From: Hyperoplus lanceolatus
Lineage: Eukaryota > Chordata > Actinopteri > Uranoscopiformes > Ammodytidae
Reading direction: 5' to 3'
Assembly (NCBI GenBank): GCA_026929865.2
Contig: CM049414.1
Span: 21,097,501 to 21,161,500, forward strand
DNA length: 64,000 nt
In this document: in pieces, positions 11,399 to 23,275 of the stretch
Layout: each line of letters starts with the position of its first letter
Numbering within the stretch: the stretch's first letter is position 1
The notes under the pieces: model-generated
Seen by the model: the letters and a program-made list of their open reading frames with translations, nothing else
Told to the model about the DNA's origin: nothing
The model's database searches: none
Position numbers and translations under genes: made by a program

Positions 11399-14340
11399 CT
11401 GACAGGAGAGAGACAACAAGCAATAAAGTGATTTCTCATTACACAAACAAATTAATGTACAGTATACATTTATTATTGTAAAATGATACAAAACAACATA
11501 CAATAAAATGTATGTTGTTTGAGGGACACATAATGTCACCCACTGAAAATGAAAACTGATCGTATCAACAAAATGTAAAACAGTAAAAAACAAAAAAAAA
11601 GTCAGTTTAGTCTCAACACAGACTAGATAGCTTAGATTAAAGATTTACAGTGTCAGCAAGATTTTCCTCCCAGACCTGTAAACACATACTTTGCCAACTT
11701 TGCAATAACTCTAATCAGTTCTTCATGAACGGTTACATGACATTAAGAGGTGGATGGACCAAAACGACTGTGGGCTCAGTTGGTAGAGCGGGTCGGCTGA
11801 TGATCAAAGGGTTGGAGGTTCGATCCCCGACCTGCCACTTGTGTCATGGTTGTTGTGTCCTTGGGCAAGACACTTCACCCACCTTGCCTCGTGTGAATGT
11901 CGATAGTTAGCCTGTTATCGGTGTGAATGGCAACGTGGGAATGGGAACAGGTCTCCCTTGAAAAAGAGTCTTCGGTCTCAATGGGATTTACCTGTATAAA
12001 TAAAGGTTAAAAAAAAAAAAAAAAAAAAACTTCTGCTTTGAATGTCAACACCAATGAGACAATAATCACTGCTACTATTTCACACGTTTCCCTTCATTTA
12101 GCCTGACTTTCCAGTTTGCAAGATATTAAGATTCTCTTCTGACTTTGTTTTATTCAGAAAACTGGTTACAGCATGATACTGAGAATGTGTCATGATTTCC
12201 GTGTTAACCCAATGTCACCTATACTGTTCCTTGGCTTATCTCTATTGAATTTCCACCATGTTGGAAACTTTGCTGCTACATGGTCCGCTTAGGTTACACC
12301 AAGTCATTTGTGTGAAGGGAAAATTATTTTCCCATGGTGTTTTATTACTCTTGTCCTGTTTCTTGCCTGTATTGTTCACACTAAACAATGTTTGAGATCT
12401 AATTGTTGTTCTCTCATCCAGCTGCCGTTTACAATGGGGTAATAAGGGGGTTGTTGTTAGATGAAAGAGATATTAATCTAAGGAATTTATATCTTAAGGG
12501 ACACCAAACTGTATTTTTCAAATGACCTCAGGACAGTTGGTTAAGGAGCAGATCCTTTGTTTAGCATCTCTCCTTTGTAGAACTGATAACATCTTTAGTG
12601 ACACTACAGTTGATAGATGAGAGGACACTGTACTGTATAAAGATTGTCTGCAAACCAAGAACGTTGTCATTCCTACTACCCTCACTCAATGGGCAGACAG
12701 GCTTGACCCTTTTCAGCTGAATCGAAAATACTCTGATTTCTGTTTGTTTTATCTACTTTGATTAAATGTGTAAATGTTGAGGAGTTTCAGTTTCATTTAT
12801 TCCCACAAGGTTTAACTGATATAGAATTTCCTCAACAATTTGAACTCTGTTAAACTGGCCCCAAGGTCAATGTGGGAAGGATTTTTAAAATTCTTTAATA
12901 ATGACCTATTAAGCGTAACATGGAGAGATGGCAGCTAGCCATTTAAAGTAATGCAGCATGTTAAACTGTCAGGAACCTGTGCCATTTATTAGAAATACAT
13001 TCATTACAAAGTGTTGATGTTGACACAAAGATATATTTTATGTTCTAAAAGTTCAGTAGTAAAACATACAATTAACACTCTAAATATTACTGCTTTCGTT
13101 TATGGTTCATGTGGGGTAAGTATAACAATGTAAATTTGGATTCAAGTAGCTTCTGCTAGGCACAGACGCTCGTATTAAACCTAAAATAAACAAGTTGTTT
13201 TATACGTTTCATGTATATGCACATAATTAATTGTGGATCGTAACTCTATCATCATTTATTAATTTTACATCATTTAAATGCTGCAGTGGTAATATAAAAG
13301 TATGGACTTAACTCACTCACTAGTTTTTGGATTCTCTTGCCGGTTCTGGAGCTTCTTAAGATGCTCTCAGATCTATAAGAGTCGGTCGGAGGAAATCGTT
13401 AATGTACAACTGTGGCCCGGGCCACACATCCTGTGTCTAGTGCGTGCCTGCGTCTGCCTTTATTTTTGGCGACAATGTTGTTAACACACTACAGCAGCCA
13501 CACATCCCAATTTTTTTTCGGAGAGATGCACGTATCTTTGCTTTAACTGATAGAGAAATACTCTGTTGACAGTCATATTGACTGCACACCAGAAGCATTC
13601 ACTGTAGTGAAAAAAAAGAAAAAAAAGGCAATGAGGCACACAGATTACTGTCGGAGCTCAACATTAATCATATGCATCATAAAGATATGAAACAACTTCA
13701 TATTAAAGGGAATTATCTATGGAAACTCAAAATCCAACATGCACATTTAGGAGTTTATTCTACTAAACCTTGTCTGTTTGAGTGTTCAATGGCCATTATC
13801 TCAACATAAGTTCTTTTCAAAACTCTTAAACAAAAATCATAACTTCGTAAGCCTTTCCATAATAATCATTGTCAGCACCATTCTCAAGGTTATTATTACA
13901 GAATGATTTGTTTCATGATGATATTTTTAAGGTAAAAATAAAGCCCATCCTATCCTTCCCTTTGTCTGCGGTTATCAGAACAGTACCTTGTAACTATCCC
14001 TTCAAATCCTATTCTTCTCAAACTTCACTCAAATCAAATGGGGACAGATCTTTCTGCCAGCACACGCTTTGAAGTTAAATGTTCTCAGGCTGCTCTCATA
14101 AAATCTACTCAAAGGGCATTCATCTGTCGTATTTACAAGGATAGAAATATTCAATGCATTCCTCTTAGCCTCGCTTTCATCTGTGTAGTACAATGGGCTA
14201 CATGTAAAATTGGCTCACACGACTACAGACTAAGCTACAAACTACCCTTTACCTTCTCTGTAACATGTAGCATCCTCATCCATACAAATAAATAACCACC
14301 CCTATATAAGATCAGAATGAAGTATCAAAATAAGATTTAC
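11399..14340 (-). other. Intron 1 of the second ADGRF-like gene
   Basis: Runs from donor GTAAAT (next to 14341) to the acceptor next to 11398. It contains a SINE (11763-12029). From 12030 to 13840 nothing was recognised: no exon, no repeat end, only AT-rich unique sequence. The right end overlaps a duplicated block. Confidence 0.5.
11763..12029 (+). mobile_element. tRNA-derived SINE, family B (AACCTTTATT-type tail)
   Basis: The head (GGCTCAGTTGGTAGAGCGGG, then GGTTCGATCCC) and body (TGTCCTTGGGCAAGACAC) match family A. The 3' part is different: GGGAACAGGTCTCCCTTG, then TCTCAATGGGATTTACCTG, then TATAAATAAAGGTTAAAA with an A20 tail. It is a full-length copy of about 265 bp. Confidence 0.9.
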
Positions 14341-14424
14341 CTCTCACTGTTTTCTGGCTTTCCAAAATGTCTTGTTGTCTCTTGTAAGGAGGTTGACTGT
14401 TCGTCCTCAGATGCATAACTTAAT
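13841..14424 (-). repeat. Duplicated block holding a first exon (copy 1)
   Basis: About 580 bp that reappear at 36669-37232 with scattered substitutions and small indels. The block contains the whole 5' exon and donor described at 14341. The two copies now lie about 22 kb apart only because the provirus-like insertion separates them. Confidence 0.85.
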
Positions 14425-14440
14425 GCGACATGTGAGAAGT
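14341..14440 (-). other. Non-coding first exon (copy 1) of the second ADGRF-like gene
   Basis: The minus strand reads ...TTTGGAAAGCCAGAAAACAG then TGAGAG|GTAAATCTT, a good donor. A short upstream frame beginning MHLRTNSQPPYK is open to the donor but meets a stop shortly after the downstream splice, so the exon is probably 5' untranslated. The 5' limit (transcription start) cannot be set from sequence alone. The same exon is duplicated at 37160. Confidence 0.45.
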
Positions 14441-14929
14441 GCCGTCACATAACTTCCAGAAAGGACTCACACACCTTGTCTGGACAGGTAAGAAGACAGT
14501 AGAGTGCTGTGATTGTGAGAAAAAAAAGTTTGTGTTTACTTTCCCTTTACTTCAGGTTTTGTTCATTTTTCATAGATGTCTGACATTTATGGTGGTTGTG
14601 GTAAAGCTAATGGGCATCTCATGTACTTAAATCCAATGTTTTGTATTCACACAGTGGTAATCATTATAATGTGTTAGTCTATTTATTCCATACTGAAAAT
14701 AAAATGGTCATGCCAGAGGATCTACATTCAAACAAAGAATATATGCGATGCGGCCTGTTTTCCTTAGGGATATATAGCCACATAAACAAATTTGACACAA
14801 CTTCAGGAATGTAAATAGTTTAAGACCAAATAATATCTTAATGCAAGACACTGCAGGCAATCATATTGTTTTTCCAAGCAAAGGTCAATTTTGAGATTTT
14901 GCTTCCATAACATGTCTTCTCTCATACTA

Positions 14930-15200
14930 GTATAAATGAAAGATCCAAAATGTATATTTAGGTGTTTATTTTAATAAACCTTGTCTGTTAGCGCCTGTAT
15001 ATTTCTCCTATGCGACCATCTTTAACAGCCTTTATCTCAACATTATTTCTTTTCAGTAGTCAACTTCTGAAGTACTTAAATACTCAACTTCCCATAATTA
15101 TTCTGAAGGTTATTACAGAGGGACATTTTTATATGTTTTTAATTGTCGGATTAAGGAAACATTTTCTTCTTGAAAACAAGTCGTTTCTACGGTTTCATTT
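14930..15200. repeat. Third, diverged copy of the flanking duplicated sequence
   Basis: Stretches such as TTAATAAACCTTGTCTGTTA and TTATCTCAACATTATTTCTT match the sequence just left of the 13841 block (about 13735-13840) at lower identity. It lacks the exon. This points to an older tandem array in which the 13841 and 36669 blocks are the younger members. Confidence 0.5.
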
Positions 15201-15568
15201 TTAGGACCTGTACATATATTTCACGATTTATACAATAAAAAAAAGACTATTCAAAATCTGTCCTGCAAAATCTTTGAACACTTATATGTTGTAAAATTTA
15301 AATAACGATTTTAACTCTGGCTGATCAAACATCTAGATTTTAGTTTATTTAAATGTATGCATAATTACTTAAATATTGCAAATTTTGTACAGTATATTCA
15401 TTCAAACATTGTAAAACTTGTAATACAAAAAACAAACAATTGTTTTAATATAAGTAATCAACTGGCAAAGTATCATGATGATATCTGACTCCACCTGTTG
15501 CACCCTTTTCACCTGCAGTGTCTTGCCTTAATCCTTTTCCTCAGAAGCTGTTGTCAGCTGTTTCATGA

Positions 15569-15621
15569 ATAGGGTTGCAAAATTCTGGGAATTTTGAAAG
15601 TTGGAAATTTTCCATGGGAAT
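15569..15621 (+). repeat. Left half of a split GGGAATT-type dispersed repeat
   Basis: Reads GGGTTGCAAAATTCTGGGAA ... TTTTCCATGGGAAT up to the LTR start. The continuation, GAATTAACGGGAATTTATGG and more copies of GGGAATTAAC, follows the other LTR at 36373-36435. Joined across GAAT, the halves read as one repeat, which supports a single insertion between them. Confidence 0.6.
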
Positions 15622-16103
15622 TGTAGTGTATTAACTTCTTAAAGCACATTTCTGTAAGACTAGCTGAAGGCATCATTTGCCAACCCCCACTTCTAGGAAT
15701 GTGTAAGTTGGCGATGAGGTCTGAGCTTCTGTAAATCATCTTATCTGTGTTTAAGCTAAAACAGACACTTGTATGTTTTATAGGTTTGAGTTAACACTGG
15801 CCGGTCTCGGGCCTTTCCCAGCCATAGGAGAGGGTATAATATACGGCTACTGTCAAGAAACTGTTGGTGTTACTGGTCAAATCCAGACTTCAGGCCGCCA
15901 GGCCGGACAGTGTCTCTGTTAATCTATTCCACAGATGTTTAGGAGTGGTAATTGCACAATAGTTAAAACTGACCAATCAGCACGAAGAGGGTTGTCTTTG
16001 ACGACCAATCAACTTACTGGACCTCTGTTTAAGATAGTGAGCAAACAGAATTCGGGGGGCTTTAACGTTTGACCAGGAACAGTCTTCTATGCATCTTCCT
16101 CTA
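15622..16103 (+). repeat. 5' LTR (incomplete) of the provirus
   Basis: From TGTAGTGTATTAACTTCTT to CATCTTCCTCTA it matches the 3' LTR closely. Beyond 16103 the two diverge, so the part with the polyadenylation signal is missing here. It contains GAGGGTATAATATACGG, a TATA-like stretch. Confidence 0.65.
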
Positions 16104-17302
16104 TGGGGTTCAGACTCGTGCCCTGATCCCCTGCGTGTGTTTCTAATGCTGTCGGGCTGTAAGTTACTAGATGCGGGGGAAGACCTTTGGTGGTTTTAGT
16201 TGATGGATAAGATACAGTCTAGATTACTGTTTTGATTCTTTGATTTAAAAAGAGAGGAATGCATATCATTTAAAGGCCATAGCTACAGGTTGTATTTGTA
16301 TGGGGAGGGGGTGACTTAGCGGTTCAATTGGGATATAATGGGGTGTCATGGGGTTCTTGGGACGGTTGTGACTTAGGAATAAACAATTTGGGTTTAGCGG
16401 GGTGCCATGACGTTTCAGGGGAATGTTAGTTAGTTAGTTTCAGTTTATTTCGATCAAAACATACTGGGGACAATTTGAGTAATGGGGCGTCGCTGGGGGA
16501 TATATGGACAAGTGGCTTTAGTTGGGGGATTTAATTCGATTTATAAGGGTGTCACCGGGGTAGGTAGAGTTTTTGAGGGGCCGCGGCCCATGGTTTTGTA
16601 AAGCTTTTTGTTTGTGTGCGCAATCTCGAGTTTCTGTGTGAATGCTTTTTTGTGTGTTTGTCTGCTGTATGTTCTAAGTGTTGTCTTGTTTGGTGGTTTG
16701 TTGTATGTCTCATTGTTCTATATGTTTAAATAGGCATTATTAAATATATTCAACACATGTGTATTGTAGTAAGTTGCATTTTCCATTGATGGATTGGAAT
16801 GCACCATAATGCAGTATTGTTGAGGGATCAGGTCTGTTTTTTCAGGAGGATATAGACTGATATATGTTGATTGGTGATGGCTGACTGTAGGTGTTTCGTT
16901 CGGGTGCCCACATGTCGGATTGTATGGTGAAATTGCTATAGATGTAAGAATAGATACAAAAAAAAAAAAAGAAAAAAAGAGAGCCGGCTCTCCACCGGCT
17001 CTGCCTCATAAATGTATCCGAATATAGTGCCTGTCACCCGGCCTTCTGTCGTGCTTCGCACGGGTATGTTCTGGAGCTCTATAAAGTGCAGAAGAGGGCG
17101 AGGCTGTTGGCCCATTGCTGTGTGCATGCTGGCGCGAGCAACACTTTCACAGTCGCCTTTATAGTAACTCTGTTTGATTTTATCTCAATATGAGGACAAC
17201 ATATTATACAAATAAAACTATTTTGATTTGATCCTTGCGGGTGTTGCACACTTGAATAATTAAACTCAAGAGTGACTTGACGTAGTTTCTTTAATGAGTT
17301 CT

Positions 17303-17393
17303 GTAAACAGACACAGGCAAAGTACACATTTCGTTACGACACGTTCTGTCCGCCATTGTTCCAATACTGCTCTAATAATGTGTCGCTTTCACT
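17303..17393 (-). repeat. 90-bp direct repeat, copy 1
   Basis: Nearly identical to 17755-17845. On the minus strand the shared part contains an ATG frame (MADRTCRNEMCTLPVSVY). Here that frame runs on without a splice donor and stops soon after; the second copy ends at a donor-like GTAAGC. Function unknown. Confidence 0.8.
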
Positions 17394-17754
17394 CTGTTTA
17401 CATCCTAATCTAAGTATTACACAATTGACCAAAATACATATTAATACACATAGAAATTGCAATGGAAATACACAAAATAAAAGCACATTGTGACTCCTGA
17501 TAATTTTCCCAGTTCTTAACCTTGGCATAAAGTAAAGTAAACAAACACAATCTATATAAATGTACCGTGACCGGACCCTCATGGCGACGCAAGAAGATTA
17601 GCTTAACTGCTACTGAAGTTGCTTATGACGGCATTACAACCTTTTAATACAACATTCACGGTAGAATTAACAGGCCAACTCTTCCCCACATATCTAAACC
17701 CTTTCCCAGCTCATTCGTATGTACATTCATGACTCTTATATTATTTGCTTACCT

Positions 17755-17845
17755 GTAAACAGACACAGGCAAAGTACACATTTCGTTACGACACGTTCTG
17801 TCCGCCATTGTTCCAATACTGCTCTAATAATGTGTAGCTTTCACA
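17755..17845 (-). repeat. 90-bp direct repeat, copy 2, followed by a splice-donor-like site
   Basis: On the minus strand the repeat ends ...GTTTACAG|GTAAGCAA, a good donor consensus exactly at the point where homology with copy 1 ends. This is the pattern expected if copy 2 is a genomic exon and copy 1 its spliced (reverse-transcribed) counterpart. No matching second exon was located. Confidence 0.5.
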
Positions 17846-19986
17846 GGATAGAACAATATCAAAGCCACCCTGTGGCGGAAATGAGATACTACATAGGCCT
17901 GTGTAACGGTAAATGGAGCACAATGTTTACAAAATGAAACAAAAACAAGAAGAATGACTAATAAACTAATTATGGCAAAAATAAGGACATCATATATATA
18001 TGGTATGGGGGTGTACTTATCTAACACTATTCTCACACGGGCCGCAGTTGCATATTTCAATAACAGGATTTATGTTTGAAAAATCTGTCCACGCTCTGCT
18101 CTAAAAATGGAAATAGCTCCTACCCAGGACTAATTGTTAGACTAATTAAGTTGTGCTCCTTTACTGAGATAAAGTAAAGGGTTTATAGATATATATTTGT
18201 GTATATTTGCGCCTTGGCTGGCTTTGGTCCACTCCAGCCGCGTCGGTTACAGCCATTTGACAGGCTCGGCATGTTGCTGCTGCCGTATTGCGTTTCGCCT
18301 CGTAAATCCAACAGTGTTTAACTTTGTATCACCTATTTTCTGGGGATATGAAGCTAAAGTCTTCATTTGTGAAACGACCTGTGTGTTGCCAGATTAAACA
18401 ATGTTTTATTGAAGCAGCGCTTGCAGATCTCTCCGCGCCTACAGTGCAGCATGCAGGCAGGCGAAGCACTCTGAGGAGCAAACGTTCAGTTTAAAGAACC
18501 ATTGTGTAGCTTATAGAGGCTGGGTAGTTTTCACCTTAAAAACACGATAAAAAGAGATATAAAACTAAAATGCAAATGTGAGGATCCTTTGGTTTCTCCA
18601 GAGCTATGTTACATGCTTGAAGGGATGTCAAATATCACAATTATTTTTCTGTTTAAATTTAAAACTCTAATGCGTAAATACAATAATGAATTGGATTTTT
18701 GGCTAAAGCGTTTTGGAACTTAGGTTATTCCTAAGCAGTTACTAGCTGATTGCATGAAAACGACACAAAAATCAAATTAGGTAGAATGTACCTGAAATTA
18801 TAGGACTTTGAGACATTGATTATTTCATCTCCTTACACACATCTGCATTGTGGGTGTAATTATGACTGTGTTTTGCTGACAATGTACAAGATTTCTACTA
18901 ATTGAGAAGCAATTACATTTGTAACCTTAATTACTGTCTGCAGAGACTTCATTAAAGCACGAATGTGTGTTTTCTTTTCTTTCTTATGTACCCTATTGGG
19001 CCACGAGCGTCTACAGAAGGAAGCCGTGACAGCTAAAATTCTGAGTCCAAGAGACGGACGACATTCCGGGACCTCTGATCAGTATAGGCTTACGTCACTC
19101 CCAACCCTGACCTCCGTCTGCGCGCCCTGGACCCAAAACCCAGGCTAGTACCATTTTGTCCACAACACTCTTGATTACACTCAATTACACACACACTCAT
19201 CCACCCACATTCACACAACACATTAATGATCTCACAATTGTCCACTCACACATAAATTGAATGCTCACTGGCTATTTTTTTCATTAATCACATTCATGAC
19301 AAATGCTTAGCTTGAAGTAAGGGCTTGGCAACTGATTGGTCGCTTTAAACTATACTAATTTGTCGGTTGATAGTGATTTTTGCCTAGCATTTACGTCTCA
19401 TTTGACGGTAGAGGTTTAACTGTCTTATTTCTAAATTGATTTACGACTGTGTCTTGACGTAAAAGCTCTGGGCTACAGAAGAGGTTGGATTTTTTCAGTT
19501 TCAGCAGTGGGTTATTCCTTTACATTTTCACTATACCTTTTGAAGTTACAGGTTTTGACATTTCTGCCTTTATTCAATAAAATTGTGTTGATTTAGAATC
19601 TGTTTTGCTTCATTCGTTCCTGTTTTCTGAGGATGGTAAGGTTGCTGTATTTTCACGGGGTGTAGTTGTGGTGACTCTTGCTCTGTAAACAAACTTCTAA
19701 CTGAACACAGTTTGATTACACTTTAGACTTTTTCCATTGGTATTTCACTTGATTAAGACAGATTAATTCCTTTACAGTGATTCTTCGTTTGACTCATTGA
19801 TTTGTAATCTTTTAGAATAGCTTTGAGTATTTCATTTATTGATTATCTTCCATTGTTTTTGACAGCTTTTGACTAAATTTCAGTGATTTTAATTAATCGT
19901 CCTTCATTGACTTTTACTATTTTTAATAATTACTATTTAAATACTGATTTTTAATACATTTTTGGTAAAGTAATTCTATTAAACAG

Positions 19987-20742
19987 TTGATTAAAAAAAA
20001 AAGGGCGAGTACAAGTTTATATTTTACAGAGCCAAAAACAAAGATGAGTTCTGCAGTTGCAAAAACAGATACACCTGTTGACGTGGTGCAGAGAAGCAAT
20101 CCCCTCATCAAGGGGATTGCGGAAATGTCACATAAATGGCATGATCGTTGGTCAACTATTGAACATTCCTGGCCAATCAACGGTACTTTCAATTCTGATG
20201 TGATCAAAACAATGCAAGTGCTTGTGTCCACACACAAGGCAAAACAGAACCAGGGCAAAAAGGGGAACAAAAGACAAGAAAAGAGACGGATAGAACTGAG
20301 TATTCTGGACTTGTTTGATAACGAAGGACAGAAATGTCTGAAGGAATCTAGAGAGATGAGGAAGTGGATGAGGATGCAACAACCACTTTTTATACGACCA
20401 ATTCAGTCTCAGTTTCAACCGCCACAGCCATTCCCTATTGTTCTAACATCACAGCCATTCCCTATTGTTCAAACATCACAGCCAGTCTTCAACCAGACAA
20501 CAACATGGAGCGAAAGCGGACGAGGACACTTTAGAAGAGGAGGAAGAGAACAAGGTAATCCAGGCGTCCGGCTATGTCCAGGAGTATGCTACAATTGCGG
20601 ATTGATGGGCCATTTTGCTCGGGCCTGTTATAAACTAAGCAGAGGCAATATGCGAGGGGGCTACAAAGGAGGATTTAGGGGGCAAGCCCAGCCACCCCGG
20701 AGACCGGTTAACCCTAATGGAGGCCCGGAACTGGGATACTAG
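19987..20742 (+). pseudogene. Retroviral-type Gag, C-terminal part with zinc knuckle
   Basis: An open frame of 251 codons. Near its end (residues 201-214) it has CYNCGLMGHFARAC, a perfect CX2CX4HX4C zinc knuckle as in nucleocapsid domains that bind genomic RNA. It is followed by a Gly/Arg/Pro-rich tail. The middle is Lys/Gln/Pro-rich with a short internal repeat (QPFPIV twice). It is shorter than a complete Gag and lacks a recognisable matrix part; the true start may be the ATG at 20044 or upstream sequence now lost. Just after the stop, DIRS copy 2 is inserted at about 20824, cutting it off from any pol. No sign of current use was seen. Confidence 0.65.
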
Positions 20743-20957
20743 GGGTGCCCAGAGAACCCAACGGGAAGGTGTACCCACCTTCTCATCTCCGGTAAATGTA
20801 TACGGACAGTCGGATTTGAGGGTGTGTTCTATGAGTTCCGGATGACCGCCAGAGGCGGTGCTTTCAGCACTGGATGTTCCATCGCGCGCATGCGCAGGTC
20901 GAGATCTTATACCAAAATAGTCACCCGTGACCCTTGGGTGACCCGAGAATATGTATA

Positions 20958-22081
20958 GGGGAAGGTGGGGTGATTTGTGCAACTTTTTACTCAAAGTGAT
21001 TTTAAAGTGAGGCCTTGACAGTTATGTCTCCAACTCAAATATGTACATATATTTCAGGATGTTATGCATCCCTGGCAATAAAAACTTTGGATCTGGAATA
21101 AACTGTTTAAGAAATATAGCTTTCGGAAAAAAAGTTGTCTTGTCGCACAAATCACCCCACGTAGTGGGGTGATTTGTGCGTCATTGTGTCACAATGACAA
21201 AGTCACCATCATCATCTTTCTGGCCATCTGAACTCTCATCAGTGGTGTCGTTAAGTGGAATTGAGATGTCACTCTCTCCTGAGCTACTGTAGACTATCAC
21301 TTTCTTTTGGTGACCAGCGTATACAGCCATGCCACTGGCACAACTCTCAGAAATGTACTTTGCACTAGTTGCTCCGTGCTTGTGGAACCAACTGCCACCT
21401 GACAAATGTGATTCCCCCTACATTTCTGCCTTTAAATCAAGGCTCAAAACCCATATGTACACCCTGGTGTTTCCTCCCCATTAACCTCTGCACTACTTAC
21501 TTACCTCTGCACTACTATCTGTGTTTATGTGGATGTATGGGCTTTACGTCTTTTATTTTGGTTATTGTTATTTTACCTTCATTGTTTACCTACTGAATGC
21601 ACTATGTACAGCACTTTGGACAGTGCAAACTGTCATAAATGTGCTTTTATAAATACATTTTACTTACTTACTTACTTATAACTCACCCAGGCCCTTGCGC
21701 ACAAATCACCCCATCCCCAGAATTTTGGATAATAGGCATGATGCAGCAATTTAGGGTTGACATTGTGCTAACTATATAGACTCAAAGTGTAGCATACCAA
21801 AGCACTAAAACATGTGTCAAATGTTTTCAAACGTGTCTATAATTGTTCAGACACCATAATCAAAAAACCTTGATCATGGAAATTTTACTTTGAAAGGCAA
21901 AACACAGTTTTTTGAGCTTAAATGTGCTTGTATCTTATTCCTTGTGTCTCCCTTCTTTACAGGATGAGTCAAATGGATGGCTCTTCTTAAATATGTGGTC
22001 ACATTTCCAATTTCTTCCACGGTTTTCTAGAAACAAGGGGTTTTGCAACTTCCAAAATGCACAAATCACCCCACCTTCCCC
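20958..22081. mobile_element. Pogo/Tc1-like DNA transposon
   Basis: Perfect long inverted ends GGGGAAGGTGGGGTGATTTG (left) and CAAATCACCCCACCTTCCCC (right), flanked by TATA on both sides (a TA or TATA target). Additional inner copies of CACAAATCACCCCA occur at about 21144 and 21701. A minus-strand frame at 21181-21405 ends in an acidic tail (TDESSDGQKDDDGDF), the kind of C-terminus found in pogo-type transposases. A LINE tail is nested at 21369-21685. It interrupts the DIRS terminal repeat. Confidence 0.7.
21369..21685 (+). mobile_element. LINE 3' end with (CTTA)n tail
   Basis: Plus-strand reading gives the C-terminal LINE motif WNQLPP... and FKSRLKTHMYTLVF (with frame damage). A 3' UTR and TTATAAATACATTTTACTTA with four CTTA repeats follow. 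5'-truncated. Confidence 0.65.
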
Positions 22082-22729
22082 TATATTCCGGAAGTCACTC
22101 TAGGATCTGTTCCAACTGGATCTTCTCGCGGTATCTGAGAAGTCTGAGTGACAGAGAACTCTGGCGGTCATCCGGAACTCATAGAACCGTAGTTACATAC
22201 GTAACTATCGTTCTATTTCGTTCCTACTGACCGCCAGAGGCGGTGCTTTCAGCACTGGATGACTTATACCAGAAAGGTCACGAAGAGTACTCATCAATTA
22301 ACGGCTTACAGCCGTCAACAAGACAGCCGCCATCCCACAGGATGAGGAGCAGAAACATTTACTCTGTAGAGCCGCGCAAACGTACATGATGAAAACCATG
22401 TAGCCGAGGCGCAAATGTCCTGACGTTAAACCCGCTTCAAGGCAGCCCAAGATGTAGCCATACTCCAAGGCCTGGGGAGCCCCTGTGCTCTATATGCATT
22501 CACAGACCACATCCACAAGCCAGTGGGAGAGTCTCTGTTTGGACAGGGCAGCCCCCTTCCTGCAGCTCCCATAGCAGACAAAGAGGTTATTTGTCTTACG
22601 CAAGCTGGTTGTTGCCACAACCTATGCCCTAAGCGCCCGCACCGGGCACAGTGGGTCTGACATTCTTTCTGCACCCCCTGGTGAGCCCAGGGGATTTAAA
22701 GCAGCCAACTCGATCGATTGGTTTACATT

Positions 22730-23085
22730 GGGGCGACTGTGGCTCAGGTGGTTAAGCTGGTTGGCCAATGATCCTAGGGTTGGCGGTTCGATCCCAGCCC
22801 GGCCACTTGTGTCATGGTCGTTGTGTCCCTGGGCAAGACACTTCACCCACCTTGCCTCGTGTGAATGTGTATGACTGCTGTATGTTTGAGGTGGTGGTCG
22901 GAGGGGCCGATGGCGCGGAATGGCAGCCTCGCTTCTGTCAGTCTGCCCCAGGGCAGCTGTGGCTACTATGGTAGCTTACCACCACCGGTATGACTGTGTG
23001 TGAACGAATTGTCTGGAACCCTGTAAAGCGCTTTGAGTATCATGAAAGGCGCTATATAAATCCAAGCAATTATTAATTATTATAG
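22730..23085 (+). mobile_element. tRNA-derived SINE, family A
   Basis: Full-length: GGCTCAGGTGGTTAAGCTGG (A box), GGCGGTTCGATCCC (B box), body TGTCCCTGGGCAAGACAC, tail CTGTAAAGCGCTTTGAGT and an ATT-rich end. Orientation opposite to the 9347 copy; inserted in the recombinase part of DIRS copy 2. Confidence 0.92.
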
Positions 23086-23275
23086 TGGGGAGACAATCGT
23101 TTGGATAGGAAAGATGGATTTGGCGAGAGCACCACTCCTGACCCTTCTACATGCCAGCGCAAGCGCGCCTGGCTTACTGACAAGGCATGGAGTTCACCGA
23201 CCGTTTGCAGTTGCAATGGCAAGGAGGAATGCCGTCTTCATAGACAGCCGCGTCAGGTCTGCCTGACTCAGCGGC

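Larger units (their letters stand above)
16104..19986. other. Interior of the provirus region, mostly unrecognised
   Basis: No frame over 90 codons and no known domain. It holds G-rich direct repeats (16290-16500; GGGGTGTCATGGGG variants), a poly-A/purine run at 16959-16981 and the 90-bp duplication at 17303/17755. Whether this is provirus leader or a further nested insertion cannot be told. Confidence 0.4.

Noticed and set aside
11771-11840. tRNA-like sequence with A and B boxes (also at 9660 and 22740)
   Set aside because: These are SINE heads: the boxes are kept, but there is no complete cloverleaf and each is followed by the SINE body and tail.
14297-14310. TATATAAG as a TATA box for a plus-strand gene
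   Set aside because: It lies just inside the intron next to the non-coding first exon on the other strand, and no plus-strand exon follows.
16104-16125. TGGGGTTCAGACTCG as a retroviral primer-binding site
   Set aside because: It starts with TGG after the point where the LTRs diverge, but the LTR end CA is missing and no tRNA match could be verified.
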